Of a stretch of 64,000 bases of DNA, positions 1-10,320 are shown one piece after another. The translations under genes were made by a program, and so were the position numbers. How positions within the stretch are numbered: the first letter of the stretch is position 1; each line of letters begins with the position of its first letter. The stretch lies in assembly GCA_963693365.1 (NCBI GenBank), contig CAVNZM010000016.1, positions 1,302,001-1,366,000 of the forward strand, written 5' to 3'. The notes beneath the pieces were generated by a model. That model did not search any database. It worked only from the letters and a program-made list of their open reading frames with translations, and was not told the origin of the DNA. The DNA is from Amoebidium appalachense. Lineage: Eukaryota; Ichthyosporea.

Positions 1-728
1 GCTCGGGGGCATCACCATTACCATATATGGAAGTCAGCGAAGAATGGTCTGTGCGCAAAATAAATGGCTTCACGTAGGTATACTGATGAAAGGCTTTGCA
101 CACAGCCCAATAGATGCCCAAACCCTCTCTCTTGGTGGCGGAATAATTGCGCTCGCTCTTACTGAGCGTGCGGGAGGCATAAGCAACAGGGTGCTCCTGC
201 CCGTCATCTCCCACCTGCGACAGCACCGCACCAAGCGCCACGTTGCTAGCATCGGAGTCCACAATGACAGGCTTGTCGAAGTTTGGATGAGCCAACACGG
301 GGGCATGTGTGAGAGCATGCTTTAGAGCATCAAATGCACGTTGCTGCTCCTCACCCCACACAAAATAGGCATTTTTGCGTGTATTCGCACGTGTGCGCGA
401 ATTTTTCGCAGGAATATTCGCAGGAATATTCTCGCCCGGTGTGCTCACCACAACCTCTGATTCGGCTTGCCCACTAGTAACCTCTGTGCTTTCATCTGCA
501 GCAGCAGTACGGGCTAGCCTAGCCTTCTCCTTGGCCGTGCCATTCCGCTTCCGTCGCGCACTAGATGTGGGGGGCTCATTCCCGTGAATCTTTTTGCACA
601 ACTGCTTATCCTGTGGGCTATCACCTAACATGCGCGTTAGCGGCTCGGCCAGGTCACTCATATTCGGAACAAACCTTCTGTAACACGAAAACAGACCCAT
701 TTGGACAAAATATTTAGATATTGACGCA
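1..728 (-). pseudogene. Ty3/Gypsy retrotransposon pol fragment (RT end and RNase H), runs off the window
   Basis: Reading the minus strand from about 728 down to 1 gives one open frame. It starts with the end of a Gypsy reverse transcriptase (YRRFVPNMSDLAEPLTRML, 684-628) and continues into the RT-RNase H connection and RNase H. Visible motifs are FVWGEEQQRAFDALK, a DSDASNVALGAVLSQ active-site strand, HPVAYASRTLSKSERNYS and LRTDHSSLTS at the window edge. RNase H degrades the RNA strand of the RNA:DNA hybrid during reverse transcription. Between PLTRML and AYFVW there are 85 residues, basic then acidic/Ser-Thr-rich, where the family normally has about 4-6; the frame is kept through them. Coding signal upstream of about 728 is unclear, so the element is probably broken there. 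Family call is firm; whether it is a relic or part of an active copy cannot be judged from the edge. Confidence 0.8.
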
Positions 729-1093
729 AACAACAATACGTGTGCGCGGGCCAAATAGCTCGATGTGTACACAGATCTAAGATATCTGTGCACACGGAAA
801 CGGAAAGGAAAGAAAGAAAGGAAGAAAGGAAAAGGGAAAAGGAAACAAACTACAACAAACTAATAAACATATATAAAAACTCAACTTCTAAGTCTTGCCG
901 TTAACCATGGGAAGATGACAGGGCCAGGGGGGAGGGGGGGGGGGAGAGGGGGGGGGCCACCAGGTGTGGTCCTCCTCAATATAATGTGGTATAACCAACC
1001 GAAGTTAATAAAGTGACCATACGGAACACGTATGGATGTCGACATGTGCAATACATTGGCAATACATTGACAATGATCGTGGGGCTGTGCTTA
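729..1093. other. Intergenic, no gene seen
   Basis: Purine-rich stretch (GAAAGGAAAGAAAG-type, 799-850) followed by a G-rich run at 929-955. The TATTGGCAATA-type words of the downstream island begin near 1050. I see no coding potential. Confidence 0.6.
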
Positions 1094-2515
1094 CCGTACC
1101 GTGTGTTTTTTTTTGTTTTTTTTTTTTATTTTATCCCGTTTCACTCCCGGCGAGGCACTGCCTCAGGGGAGCTTACCGTCTTGAAGTTCCGCCTAGACAG
1201 AGACTCATAAGTCAGGATTCTAATTGACCCCAACTGGCACTATTTTTAGTTACGCCTTATCCCACGGTTCTAGCCGCAGCAACGCTAGTGGGGAAGTGAG
1301 CACAGCTCACTTTAACAACACCAGCCGGGAGCGACCCGGGACACATACACAAACATAAAGACTTGAAAGGGGAAGACCCCATGCCCAGGACGCTGACCCG
1401 AACCGTGGCCGGTGACTTGGATTGGTCTCCCACTTGAAAGTTGGGCTGGGATGCCCAAGCGGCGCGCCGTCGACGTCAGAGGGCCGGTGCTGTTCATGAC
1501 GTCATGTCTTGCGGCCGGATGATAACAAATTGGTGGTGCTGCTTGACGTGGTCTGGGGTGATGGCTTACTTTCTTTGTAGGGGGCGGCCAGACCGGTGGA
1601 CCGTCGAGGCAGAAAAATCGGAAGTAACCAGGATCGATCCTGCGACTTTGAGCTTGACACGCAGAGATCTTACCATTGCACCAACCCGCCCCCCTGCCGT
1701 ACCGTGTGCATATTGCCAATATATTGAGCATGTGATTGAGGTATCAATAAAGTTATTATCAATACATTGGCAATGTTCGTCATATGTATTATTCTTAGAT
1801 ATAAGACGTTACTCCGATATGCCTTTCATATTATAAGCGCACTTATACTGTACTTTGCATGCATTGAATTTCGTTCCCATTATCAATTTATTGGCAATGT
1901 ATTTGGATAACATAGTGTGATATTTATAATATATATGTAACTTGAATGCATTATCAACACTTATATCCTTATGGTGGTGGTATCCAGTATGTTGGCAATA
2001 TATGCTTGATATGGAACATACTTACATATTCCTTATTTGTAATGTGTTGGGAGTGTATTAATCATACCTCTCTTTATGTCATCAATATACTCACGATATA
2101 TATGCAACCTATCGGCGATACCGCATTTATATATTGAGCATAGTTGGATCATATGTTGGCAATACATTGTTTATATGCTTCTTGGTATTTAAATCTTTGT
2201 ATTTCTATGAATAACATATTGGCAATACATTAATAATGCGTTCATAGTGCAACTACAATGCGAAAATACAGTATTATCCATATCATTATCTGTATTTTTG
2301 ATATTATTTGGTTGTTATTGTAATATCGCCCGGGTATAATTGATATGGGCAATACGTCTATAATGCTAGCGCAATGGTAATGCAATGGTAATGTAAGGCA
2401 CTCTAATGTATTGGCGATATTGATGTAACATATACTGGATAATATATTCATATCGGCGGGATATCGACAATAGAGAGTATTGGTACTGTATTACCATTGA
2501 CAATACCAAATGCCA
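1020..2515. repeat. AT-rich island saturated with TATTGGCAATA-type palindromic words (island 1)
   Basis: Outside the SINE, this DNA repeats variants of the near-palindrome TATTGGCAATA / TATTGCCAATA with irregular spacing, for example near 1050, 1711, 1762, 1885, 1992, 2154, 2218, 2345, 2407 and 2495. There is no fixed period and no ORF of note. The same type of DNA continues at 5885-6000, so the element at 2516-5884 appears to sit inside the island. A second island lies at 58330-59499. Confidence 0.7.
1106..1696 (-). mobile_element. tRNA-derived SINE, full length, with target-site duplication
   Basis: On the minus strand the element begins with a tRNA-like head. An A-box-like TGGTGCAATGG lies at 1673-1683 and a B-box-like GGATCGATCC at 1631-1640, the expected internal Pol III promoter. 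A body of about 430 bp and a 3' A-rich tail (T-run at 1106-1130 on the plus strand) follow. It is flanked by a perfect 12-bp direct repeat CCGTACCGTGTG at 1094-1105 and 1697-1708, as expected for LINE-assisted target-primed insertion. The body is shared with 59894-60428, and the head with 41866-41935. The loop TGTCAAG in the head would fit a tRNA-Asp ancestor, but that is a guess. Confidence 0.85.
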
Positions 2516-2875
2516 TGTTTGTTTGTAAATGATATTTCTCTGAGGAGAGAGGTGAGCCCCGTATATTTAGGATATGTATGCACGTGGCAGAAGTTCCGAT
2601 AAGCCTGTAGCTGCCAATCCGAATCTGTACATATTGCCTTTCGGGATTCCAGTGTACTCGATTGGTCTGTCTTATAGCTGGAATGTATCATTGCATGCCT
2701 CAGGCTTACAGTGCAGTCGGGGAGACAAAAAGGGCCGACACTGCTCATTCTAGCCCTCTTTCTGTCTCGCTCCTTAGCGTGCATAGATATCTTTGGTCAA
2801 CACAGCCTCCTGTCAGGCTTGTGTAGGGACGTGTGTGTTTAGACTTATCAAGTTTTCTTGTTGTTTTTTCTTTTC
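2516..2875 (+). repeat. Split direct repeat A1
   Basis: Starts TGTTTGTTTGTAAATG and ends at the TTTTCTTTTC just before the putative ATG at 2879. It is nearly identical to 5368-5731 with small indels near its 3' end. Confidence 0.8.
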
Positions 2876-2878
2876 ACC

Positions 2879-3951
2879 ATGCCCCCACGGCCCAAAGATA
2901 GGGAGCATGTGGCGCCCTCCTCTGGTGGCTCCCCTGCCACCCCCCTGCCGTCCTGGAGGCCTGCACTACGCTGCTGACCCAACTCAACGCCCTCCCCCCA
3001 TCTTCGTCTGAGCGCAGCCTGCAAGCCGTCACCCTTCTCCAGGCTGCCTCTGTCCCTTGGAACAGTCTTCCCCCCGAATGTCGGCTCGCCCAAGTCATCG
3101 AAGCACTTGACACCTGCCAAATGCCCCTGGACGACCCTGGCTTAGTAGAGGGTCTCACCAACGTTGACCTTCTCTATGCCCTGTCCCGCCCGCCTCCCCA
3201 GCTGCGCCCTACTGCTCCCACCCCGGCCACTACTGCCACCATCCCCTCTGCCCACACGGTCGACTCTCTCGCTGGGTCGCCCACCTGCAGGCCCAGCTCG
3301 TTGCTCACCAGGCTCCCCCTTCCCGCTCCTCCCGGGCAGCCCCTGGGGGGCTGCTCAGTGCCCTTGCTGCCCGTGTCCATGGCGACCCCCCAACAGCGGC
3401 CTTCCACTCTGAAAGCAGTGAGGAGGATGATGCTCTGCCCACGGCCCTGGCCCCTCGTCTCGCTCCCTTTGCCCCGCACCGTCAGAGCAAGCATCCCAAT
3501 CGCTATCGGCTGGCTAATGGTGCCACGGCCGGGTCTACCTTCGCATTGATTCCCGTGAAGCCGGCCCGTACCTCATGAACCTTCTAAATGCTCACTCGTC
3601 TGTCACCGCCGCCGCCGCCTCCATGACCTGGCACAAGACCCGTAATCGCCGGGAGGCTGAGACCCTTGCGCGTAGCCTTGATCTTCTCCTTTTGGAGCTG
3701 GGGGACACTGCCCGCTCCACCTCCCCTACCATCGAAGTCCATGTGCACCGTTTGATGGCTGTTGCTATTGCCGATCAGTCCAACACATGGGCTATCGCCG
3801 AACAAATTGAAGAGGTCCCTCCGGCCAGCCTGCCTGTCCCTGCCAAGCTGGCCGCTACCGCCGTCAAACGGGCCAAGGCCCTTGCCAGTGCTACCGGCAG
3901 CACCCCCCACCCCCCAAGTAGTGTCCTGGGCCCTCTCCTTCGTCACTTTGT

Positions 3952-3983
<32 letters not shown>

Positions 3984-4198
3984 TTTTGGCCCTGGCCTGG
4001 CAGTTTCGTGTCTGCCTACCTCTCCTTGTTTTGGGTCGGCACCTTTGCCGCCCTGCCTCAAGCTCATCAGCTTTGTGGCAACCGACTGGTGTTGTACGCG
4101 CGGGGTTTCAGCCTCAGCCAGCGAGCTCGCCGGTTGGTAGTCCCTTTCTGGGTGCTCTACACTTGGCCACACTTTGTTTGTTTTTCTGTGATTTATAG
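2879..4198 (+). pseudogene. Broken Gag-like ORF of the split-repeat element
   Basis: An ATG three bases after repeat A1 opens a short frame (MPPRPKDREHV...) that stops after 32 codons. The coding signal continues in other frames: a Leu/Ala-rich helical segment in the frame of 3121-3549 (LEACTTLLTQLNALPP, VIEALDTCQMPL), a piece near 3400-3580 containing HSESSEEDDALPTALAP, then an ORF at 3575-4198 (AEQIEEVPPASLPVPAKLAA). A 32-base poly-C run at 3951-3982 sits in the last part. Position after A1 and composition suggest a decayed gag, but no zinc knuckle or named domain is visible, so the function is unassigned. At least two frameshifts are needed to read it through. Confidence 0.45.
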
Positions 4199-4199
4199 C

Positions 4200-5270
4200 T
4201 TTGGGCCTCACTTTAAATTTATTATTACCATATCTTTTATTTTTGCGATATTTCCCGGCGCCGTTGAGGACGGCGGTCTGTTACACACTAAGTATGGCAA
4301 TTTATGAATACTTGGACGTTTATTGATGCTCATAAGCTGTGGCAACCTGGCCGTAATGTAGATGTGACGAGGGAACTGTACGTGACTGTATCAATACGAT
4401 GGCCTACAGGCAATAGTGATGACCATAGACAAGCAATGCCTAATTCTATGCGTGTTGTTTCCCTTAGTTGTGACCATGTACTAAGAAGGGGAAAGACCCT
4501 GTCTAACTAACGAATTCTAACTACCTTTTATACTTTCTAGCGCTCTTGGCTACACTAAATATTATGTTAAAAGAGTTCCGACATCTATGTACAAAGTGCG
4601 CGGCTACAGATCTAACCAATCAATCTATTCGATCTATTCTTTGCTCACTATGATGTCATCCTATAAGACCTTATGAGTGGATCCGGCTCACAGCTACTTA
4701 TCATATAGAGACAGTACGTACAGGGCATATTTACATTACAAGTTACTACATATTTCTCTAGAATGACAGATATATATCAGCCTTATATCATTGTTAATTA
4801 TTTACACACTTCTGTTAATCGATTTCATCTCTCTGTAAGAATATAAGTACAAGCCTCATGGCAATCGGCTCGTGGCTCTTGGCTCATGGCTTTTCGCCAT
4901 ATATAGCTAAGTCTATTGATTGCTCATTCGCTCACACTCAATCACAACATTCCATAATTAGATTGCCTTTCGCGTACAGGTGCACGCGTATACATATGTT
5001 CATTGTTTTCAGACGTAATATGTTAGCAAATATGTGTTACACTAATAACGGGAATAAATCTTCGTAATCTTTTGCATGCTTCTGGTAAGATAGATGGTTC
5101 ATGGGAGTTTCCCATGGTCTCCAGACACGTGGTTATAAGACATGATCAGAGTACATTGCACGGACATACGGCCGTGTTTATTTCAACTTATTGATCCAGG
5201 ATCTGGCCAATCAAATCAGTGTACAAGGATGCCTTCCTTTCGGCGCCTTTCTGCGCCAGCTTGGGAGTGG
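4200..5270. other. Non-coding body of the split-repeat element
   Basis: AT-rich DNA with no ORF of convincing length and no retroelement motif. Confidence 0.6.
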
Positions 5271-5367
5271 TGGAGAGCACGTGTGTCATTTCTCTTGGGA
5301 AACCAGTCCCACCGACACATAGTTCTTACTAACCCCTTGCTGGGGCAAATAAAAGCGACGTGGAGAA
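5271..5367 (+). repeat. Split direct repeat B1
   Basis: Matches 5808-5884 apart from about 18 extra bases (TTCTTACTAACCCCTTGCT region). It abuts A2 directly at 5367/5368. Confidence 0.75.
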
Positions 5368-5731
5368 TGTTTGTTTGTAAATGATATTTCTCTGAGGAGA
5401 GAGGTGAGCCCCGTATATTTAGGATATGTATGCACGTGGCAGAAGTTCCGATAAGCCTGTAGCTGCCAATCCGAATCTGTACATATTGCCTTTCGGGATT
5501 CCAGTGTACTCGATTGGTCTGTCTTATAGCTGGAATGTATCATTGCATGCCTCAGGCTTACAGTGCAGTCGGGGAGACAAAAAGGGCCGACACTGCTCAT
5601 TCTAGCCCTCTTTCTGTCTCGCTCCTTAGCGTGCATAGATATCTTTTTTTTTGGTCCACACAGCCTCCTGAGGCTTGTATAGGGACGTGTGTGTTTAGAC
5701 TTATCAAGTTTTCTTGTTGTTTTTTCTTTTC
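5368..5731 (+). repeat. Split direct repeat A2
   Basis: Second copy of A; the match to 2516-2875 covers essentially the whole length. Confidence 0.8.
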
Positions 5732-5807
5732 CCGCCCTCCCTCCCTTTGGAGCTGGGCCTGTGGCCTCGTGTAATTTCTTTTTCTTTCTGTTTTGGTCGT
5801 GCCTCCC

Positions 5808-5884
5808 TGGAGAGCACGTGTGTCATTTCTCTTGGGAAACCAGTCCCACCGACACATAGGGGCAAATAAAAGCGACGTGGAGAA
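5808..5884 (+). repeat. Split direct repeat B2, right end of the element
   Basis: Ends GCGACGTGGAGAA, as B1 does. The following bases return to the TATTGCCAATA-type island DNA. Confidence 0.75.
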
Positions 5885-6000
5885 GCAATATTATTGCAAT
5901 ATGGCGTTCCTATTGGCGGCAAGGCCCTTGTTCTATTGCCAATATCGCCAATGGCGCCAATAGCAAAAAATACGTGTGACTTCCGGGAAGTTTGCTGATG
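5885..6000. repeat. Right edge of TATTGGCAATA island 1
   Basis: Contains TATTGCCAATATCGCCAATGG and ends in CCGGGAAGTTTGCTGATG (5983-6000). The same 18 bases close island 2 at 59482-59499. Confidence 0.65.
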
Positions 6001-6224
6001 TTGGTCGTCACGCCCCCATTCGGGAGCGCGACCTCGGGGGGCGCGTGTGGGGCCGGGGGCGTGTACGCTCATATATGAACGGAGCGCTTGGCTAGATGAT
6101 ATTCGATCTGGGCCAACGCGCTGAGGTGACAGATGGAGTTGTGTCATGTTCGTGTTGAAGTTTCTGCCGCTGTCGGCTTTTCTCAATTTTGACGTAGTTA
6201 TGACGTAGATCATAATTGCTTGAT

Positions 6225-6427
6225 ATCATTGAGGGGTTTACGCTGTTTACTCGAGGCAAAGAGAACCAGTCTCAGGTATGGGGGGGGGGGGTTTGCTCGG
6301 AATATCCCCTCAGCGGTATATCATGATCACGTACATAGATGTCGGGTGGTGACTATATATCAGGGTTTACTTTCTCTACGAGACACCATAAAGACTACAA
6401 GGAGAAATCAATTAGTTGGGGTTCCCC

Positions 6428-6430
<3 letters not shown>
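6225..6430 (+). repeat. Dispersed repeat shared with 40095-40300 (opposite orientation)
   Basis: The block containing GTTTACTCGAGGCAAAGAG, ACCAGTCTCAGGTATGGGG and the following 120 bases recurs, diverged, on the minus strand at 40095-40300. Nature unknown; it has no long ORF in common. Confidence 0.55.
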
Positions 6431-6472
<42 letters not shown>

Positions 6473-6505
6473 GGGCTCCCCCTCGGGACACTCGGTATCA
6501 GCTGG

Positions 6506-6558
<53 letters not shown>

Positions 6559-7640
6559 TGTGTGTGTGTGCGCGTGCGCTATAATTTTGTAGTGATGTGT
6601 TTCTCAAGCCAATCAATACATCTAATAAACAGGTCGTAGTTACGCGTGTTTAGTATAAAATCAAGGATGTTGTAATTTACAGGTAGGCTATCTTTCTGGG
6701 TGTCTGTTGTGAATGTGACGTGTGTGTGTTGCGGTATTATGTGGTCTATCAAACTACATTTGGCGATACATGACCGGTTAAACTGGTGTGTGTGTGTGTT
6801 GTTTGGGCATGCAAATGATGCCACCTTATACTTATTAGATCTCCACTGTATAGCACGTGTACAGTAAAAGCGTGGTAATTGATCAATAATACCATCAGCT
6901 AGAGAAAGACCAGTTCTACAGGAAGGTAATATGTATTTAGGTGTTATACACTTGCGAGTGCCATATTTGGCAATATGGTTGAGGCGGTCAGTATATATAA
7001 AACGAGACATAAGGCTTAGTTTTTCAAGGTGTATGCTTTCATCGGGTCTAGTGTCGTGTGGTATCTTTTTCCATTTGTTATATTGCGTGATTATCTTGTG
7101 ATTGTGTACATGTTTAATAAGTAACTGGCAGTCCAAAGTCACACACACACTATTGCGGGGTTTATTTGTATTTGTGCCCAGGGGAGAAGGGGAGAGAGAG
7201 GGGGAGGAAAGAGGGGAGAGGTGAGGAGGGGACAGGTCGGATAGAGAAGAGAGGGTGGGAGGGCAAATACTTCTTTAAGCGGCTTATGTGCTTATTGAAT
7301 TTCAGCGCGAGATAGGATACTCTAGCAGCTATTGGGACCAGACCATATATCGAGAGCGTTACAGGCCCAGGTTTACAACAGTTGTTAGATAGAAAGGAGG
7401 CAACTTCTGCTTCAAGGAAATTTGCCAAGGGTTTAAGCGCTCTAGTTCTCTCTTTCTTGATCCAAGCGGCGAGAAGGGGTAAACCATATTCACATGCCGG
7501 GAAGACAAAAGTGCGAATAAATGTAAGTCTAATAGAAGGATGGAGGGGTGTGTCTTTAAAAATATTAGCCGAGAAGAAAGCTAACCGCTTACGAGCCAAC
7601 TCTACCCTCTTTTTGATGTCACGAAATTGCGAATGACGTC
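6431..7640 (-). mobile_element. LINE (non-LTR retrotransposon), 5'-truncated, with poly-A tail
   Basis: Minus-strand retroelement ending in an A-tail (T-run at about 6431-6468 on the plus strand) followed by a (TG)n tract at 6508-6570 in its 3' region. It holds the C-terminal part of a reverse-transcriptase ORF (6579-7640). The 5' part is missing, as is usual for target-primed reverse transcription that stops early. The same family recurs at 15199-15615, 31690-32425 and 41936-42368. Confidence 0.7.
6579..7640 (-). pseudogene. C-terminal RT region of LINE ORF2 (broken)
   Basis: Two consecutive minus-strand reading frames (7162-7640 and 6579-7148) together give the end of a non-LTR RT polypeptide. 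The first contains FIRTFVFPACEYGLPLLAAW, the typical post-catalytic segment, and LALKFNKHISRL. The second contains WRSNKYKVASFACPNN and a Cys/His-rich tail. The homologous segment at 31690-32180 reads LALKFHEHITRLSACAPDHP in one frame, which confirms both frames belong to one protein. A C-rich (sense strand) tract at 7175-7260 separates the two frames. The catalytic core is absent, so it cannot be functional. Confidence 0.65.
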
Positions 7641-7824
7641 ACCGGATCACGTATTGTGGCTCACGGCCAGCCGAACCCGATCAAATTGAGCTGCACTGAT
7701 CGGTAATTTCCACATATGTAATGTTTCGTTTTGGAAAGCCCGGAAATGGTAAAAATATTACATCACGATCGAGAAATGCCGACATAGTCGTTAAGTACTG
7801 ATCACCAACCATGTCTTTATAGAT
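7641..7824. other. Short intergenic spacer
   Basis: No coding or repeat signal recognised. Confidence 0.5.
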
Positions 7825-7828
7825 TTAA

Positions 7829-7976
7829 GGAGAAAGGGCTCATTTTGAAATTTCACTATAACGGCAGATCGTAATCCCCCATACTCCCTAACTCCCAATA
7901 CTCAGCGGGGGCCGATAATCCTACATATGAAATTTGATCAATTACATAGTGAAATTTCAAAATGAACCCTTTGTCC
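7829..7976. mobile_element. MITE, 148 bp, with TTAA target duplication
   Basis: Imperfect terminal inverted repeats of about 30 bp (starting GGAGAAAGGGCTCATTTTG; the right end reads CAAAATGAACCCTTTGTCC) enclose a short non-coding core. TTAA occurs at both outer edges (7825-7828 and 7977-7980), the duplication typical of piggyBac-type transposition. The matching flank of duplicated copy 2 (near 16371-16398, CTTATAGATTCAACG) lacks the insertion, which supports mobility. No transposase is present. Confidence 0.65.
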
Positions 7977-8193
7977 TTAAGTAAAAAAAAAAAAAAAAAA
8001 AAAAAAGAAAGGAGACACCGCCTCTGTAGGTGGTAGCTCCGCGCGCTGCCTGCTAGTATTCCCGTGCCTCCGAGCCCCTTTCTCCCTAGGCCTAGCCCTA
8101 GCCACCCGCTTGTCATGCCGTAATGATACCCACCACCCACCCACCCATGTCCTGTCAGTTTTTATTTCCACTGGACTGTTAACGATCTTTTAG

Positions 8194-8274
8194 GCCTCTT
8201 CTCTTAACGAGTTTGCCCTCACCACGTGTGTCCAATCTTCGTCTCCTGGTAGCATCGCAGAGCCAAGCTGGGAG
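8194..8274 (+). CDS. Candidate upstream exon of AP2 gene copy 1 (27 codons)
   Basis: TTTTAG precedes and GGAG/GTATGT follows an open stretch of exactly 27 codons containing EFALTTCVQSSSPGSIAEPSW. Copy 2 (16572-16649) preserves EFALT-CVQSSSPGSIAEPSW with synonymous changes and the same acceptor. I infer an exon from splice consensus and codon-level conservation. It could instead be conserved upstream or UTR sequence. Confidence 0.4.
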
Positions 8275-8520
8275 GTATGTCCTCTTTACGTGCGCGAGTG
8301 TGCTTCTGTGCCAGGCCCTGCCACGCGCATGTTTTTGGGTTAGAACGTGTACCCCCTACGACCCGCCCACGCCCGTTTGAGCAAATAAGCATGCCTTCTA
8401 GAAATTACTGGGCGAACCACTCTCCTTTTTCGTAGGAATACGGGAATGTTTAACCTTACAGTGAGTGAATGTTTCCCTGTGTGATGTGCCCCGCCTTCGG
8501 GCACCCTCGTTCAGGCTTTC

Positions 8521-8769
8521 TCCTCCCCCCCTCTGCCCCCCCCCCCCCCCCCCCCCCCCCCTCCCTTTCCCCTCCTTTCCCGTCGCCTTCCCTGCCCCCT
8601 CCCCCCCCCCCCCCCCCCCTCCCCTCCCTTCCCAACCCCGCCATCCCCCTCTCCATCCCCCCCTTCACAGCACTCTGTGTACATGCTCTCGGCAGTATAT
8701 TTTGGTGCCCAAGCCCGGCCTCACCGTTCTACTCTGAGAGATAAAGGCAATGCGTAACATGCACTACGT

Positions 8770-8806
<37 letters not shown>

Positions 8807-9327
8807 TGGGCCAAAAAAAAAAAAAAACCCACCCACCCACCCCCAAAAATTCAAACAAACAAGAAATTCACCCACGCCACCACCACTACTCCGCACGTGC
8901 CAGACACATCATATTTGTTTTTGCCCTTGTGCAAGTCTACTTCCGTCTCTCCCTTCACATTGCCCCCACCCCCCGCCCTGCCCCTTCCCCGGCCCTCCGC
9001 ATCTTACCTCCTTGCTTCCCCCTCCCTTAGCCCTGCTGCCTCTCCCCCCTCCACATTTTTTCCTCCCTCTGCCACCCCCCCCCCCCCCCACCCCCCCCCC
9101 TCCTTGCCCCCCCTCCCTCCCCTCACCCTCAAGATCCCCTTTCCCCCGCTGGTGCTGAAAAACACGAAAGTGCCCCTGTCATGAGTAATCCCTCCCTCCC
9201 CTTTTTTCCTCCCTCTGCCTCCTCCCCCCCCCCCCCCCCCTGCCCCCTCTCTCCCCTCACCCTCAAGATCCCCTTCCCCCCGCTGGTGCTGAAAAACACG
9301 AAAGTGCCCCTGTCATGAGTAATTCTC

Positions 9328-9375
<48 letters not shown>

Positions 9376-9378
9376 CCC
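8521..9378 (+). repeat. Poly-C-rich block of AP2 unit copy 1
   Basis: Runs of C of 15-45 bases at about 8536, 8599, 8771, 9077, 9228 and 9329, with one A-run near 8813. A 58-base segment containing GCTGGTGCTGAAAAACACG is tandemly repeated at about 9132-9190 and 9266-9323. Confidence 0.85.
8668..8757 (+). CDS. Candidate upstream exon of AP2 gene copy 1
   Basis: After CTTCACAG the frame reads HSVYMLSAVYF, then a 13-residue stretch ending in STL. Copy 2 at 16981 onward reads HSVYMLTAVYF and has the same number of codons to the matching TL. A possible donor GTAACA lies at about 8755. It sits immediately downstream of two poly-C tracts. Confidence 0.35.
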   Translation, partial: QHSVYMLSAVYFGAQARPHRSTLRDKGNA

Positions 9379-10244
9379 GCTTTACTCCATGCAACCGGGC
9401 ATGGTTGCTCTGGGTCGTGCATCTGTAAGCACATACGCGGTCGTGCATCTGTAAGCACATACGCATTTTTTCGCTGCACTGCATTAGTTTGCACACACAT
9501 CTTCACCGTTTTGCCAACCTTGCTTGCATAAGCAACCCTGCTCGTCTTTGATCAAGACGGGTTGACCCGCCCAAGTTCAGTTGATGCTGCTGTCTGAGTT
9601 GGAGCGTCGTATATACGCGGGCTAAGGGGTCGAAACTCAGACGCAATTGATGACTTGGGTCCTCCCTGAGGATGGGCTCTGCTTATGACGCATACTGTGC
9701 ACATGGCTGATGTTGCATACTTGAATGTTTGCCTTTGCATGTGTCCTGCACCATGCTTCTCGTCGTGTATGCGTACTTCGTACCGTGTTCCGCATTCAAA
9801 CCCCCCCCCCCCCCTCCCCCCCTCCCGCCCCCCCCCCCCCCCCCTCCCCCTTGCCCAACTCCACAATACTGCTCACCTGGTGAGTTTCGCCCTTCCTTTC
9901 TTTCCTCCTGCCTCGTCCCTCCCTCCCCCTCCCTTCCCCCCCCCCAAATAATAATAATAATACTAATAATAAAAAAACCTCACCTACCACCCCTACTCCC
10001 CCCTTTTCCCCGTTTACACCCCACCCCCCACACCCCCGTGCTTTGGAAGTCCCCCCTCCCCCGCCCCCCCAGCTCCTATCCTCGGCACCCATTTCTCTTC
10101 TTGCTGCAAAAGAAACACAGGGGTGTCCTTGATATGGGTCATGCCATCCCCCCCCCCCCCCCCCCCCAAAAAAAAAAAAAAAAAAAAAAGAAAGAAAGAG
10201 ACACACACACACACACGTACACACACACGTGCGCGCGCGTGCAT

Positions 10245-10317
<73 letters not shown>

Positions 10318-10320
<3 letters not shown>

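Larger units (their letters stand above)
2516..5884 (+). mobile_element. Non-autonomous tyrosine-recombinase-type retrotransposon with split direct repeats (A1-body-B1-A2-B2)
   Basis: Repeat A occurs at 2516-2875 and 5368-5731. Repeat B occurs at about 5271-5367 and 5808-5884 (CACGTGTGTCATTTCTC to GCGACGTGGAGAA). B1 runs directly into A2. The resulting order A1-body-B1-A2-B2 is the split-direct-repeat layout known for PAT/Ngaro-type elements of the DIRS order, which integrate through a tyrosine recombinase without target-site duplication. The body holds only a broken Pro/Ala-rich ORF; I find no RT, RNase H or recombinase in it. A larger element with the same logic and intact genes lies at 47485-52733, but the repeats of the two are not the same sequence. 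B1 carries about 18 bp absent from B2. Confidence 0.7.

Noticed and set aside
6579-7148. Independent protein-coding gene
   Set aside because: It aligns with the tail of the LINE ORF at 31839-32183 and is followed by a poly-A tail.
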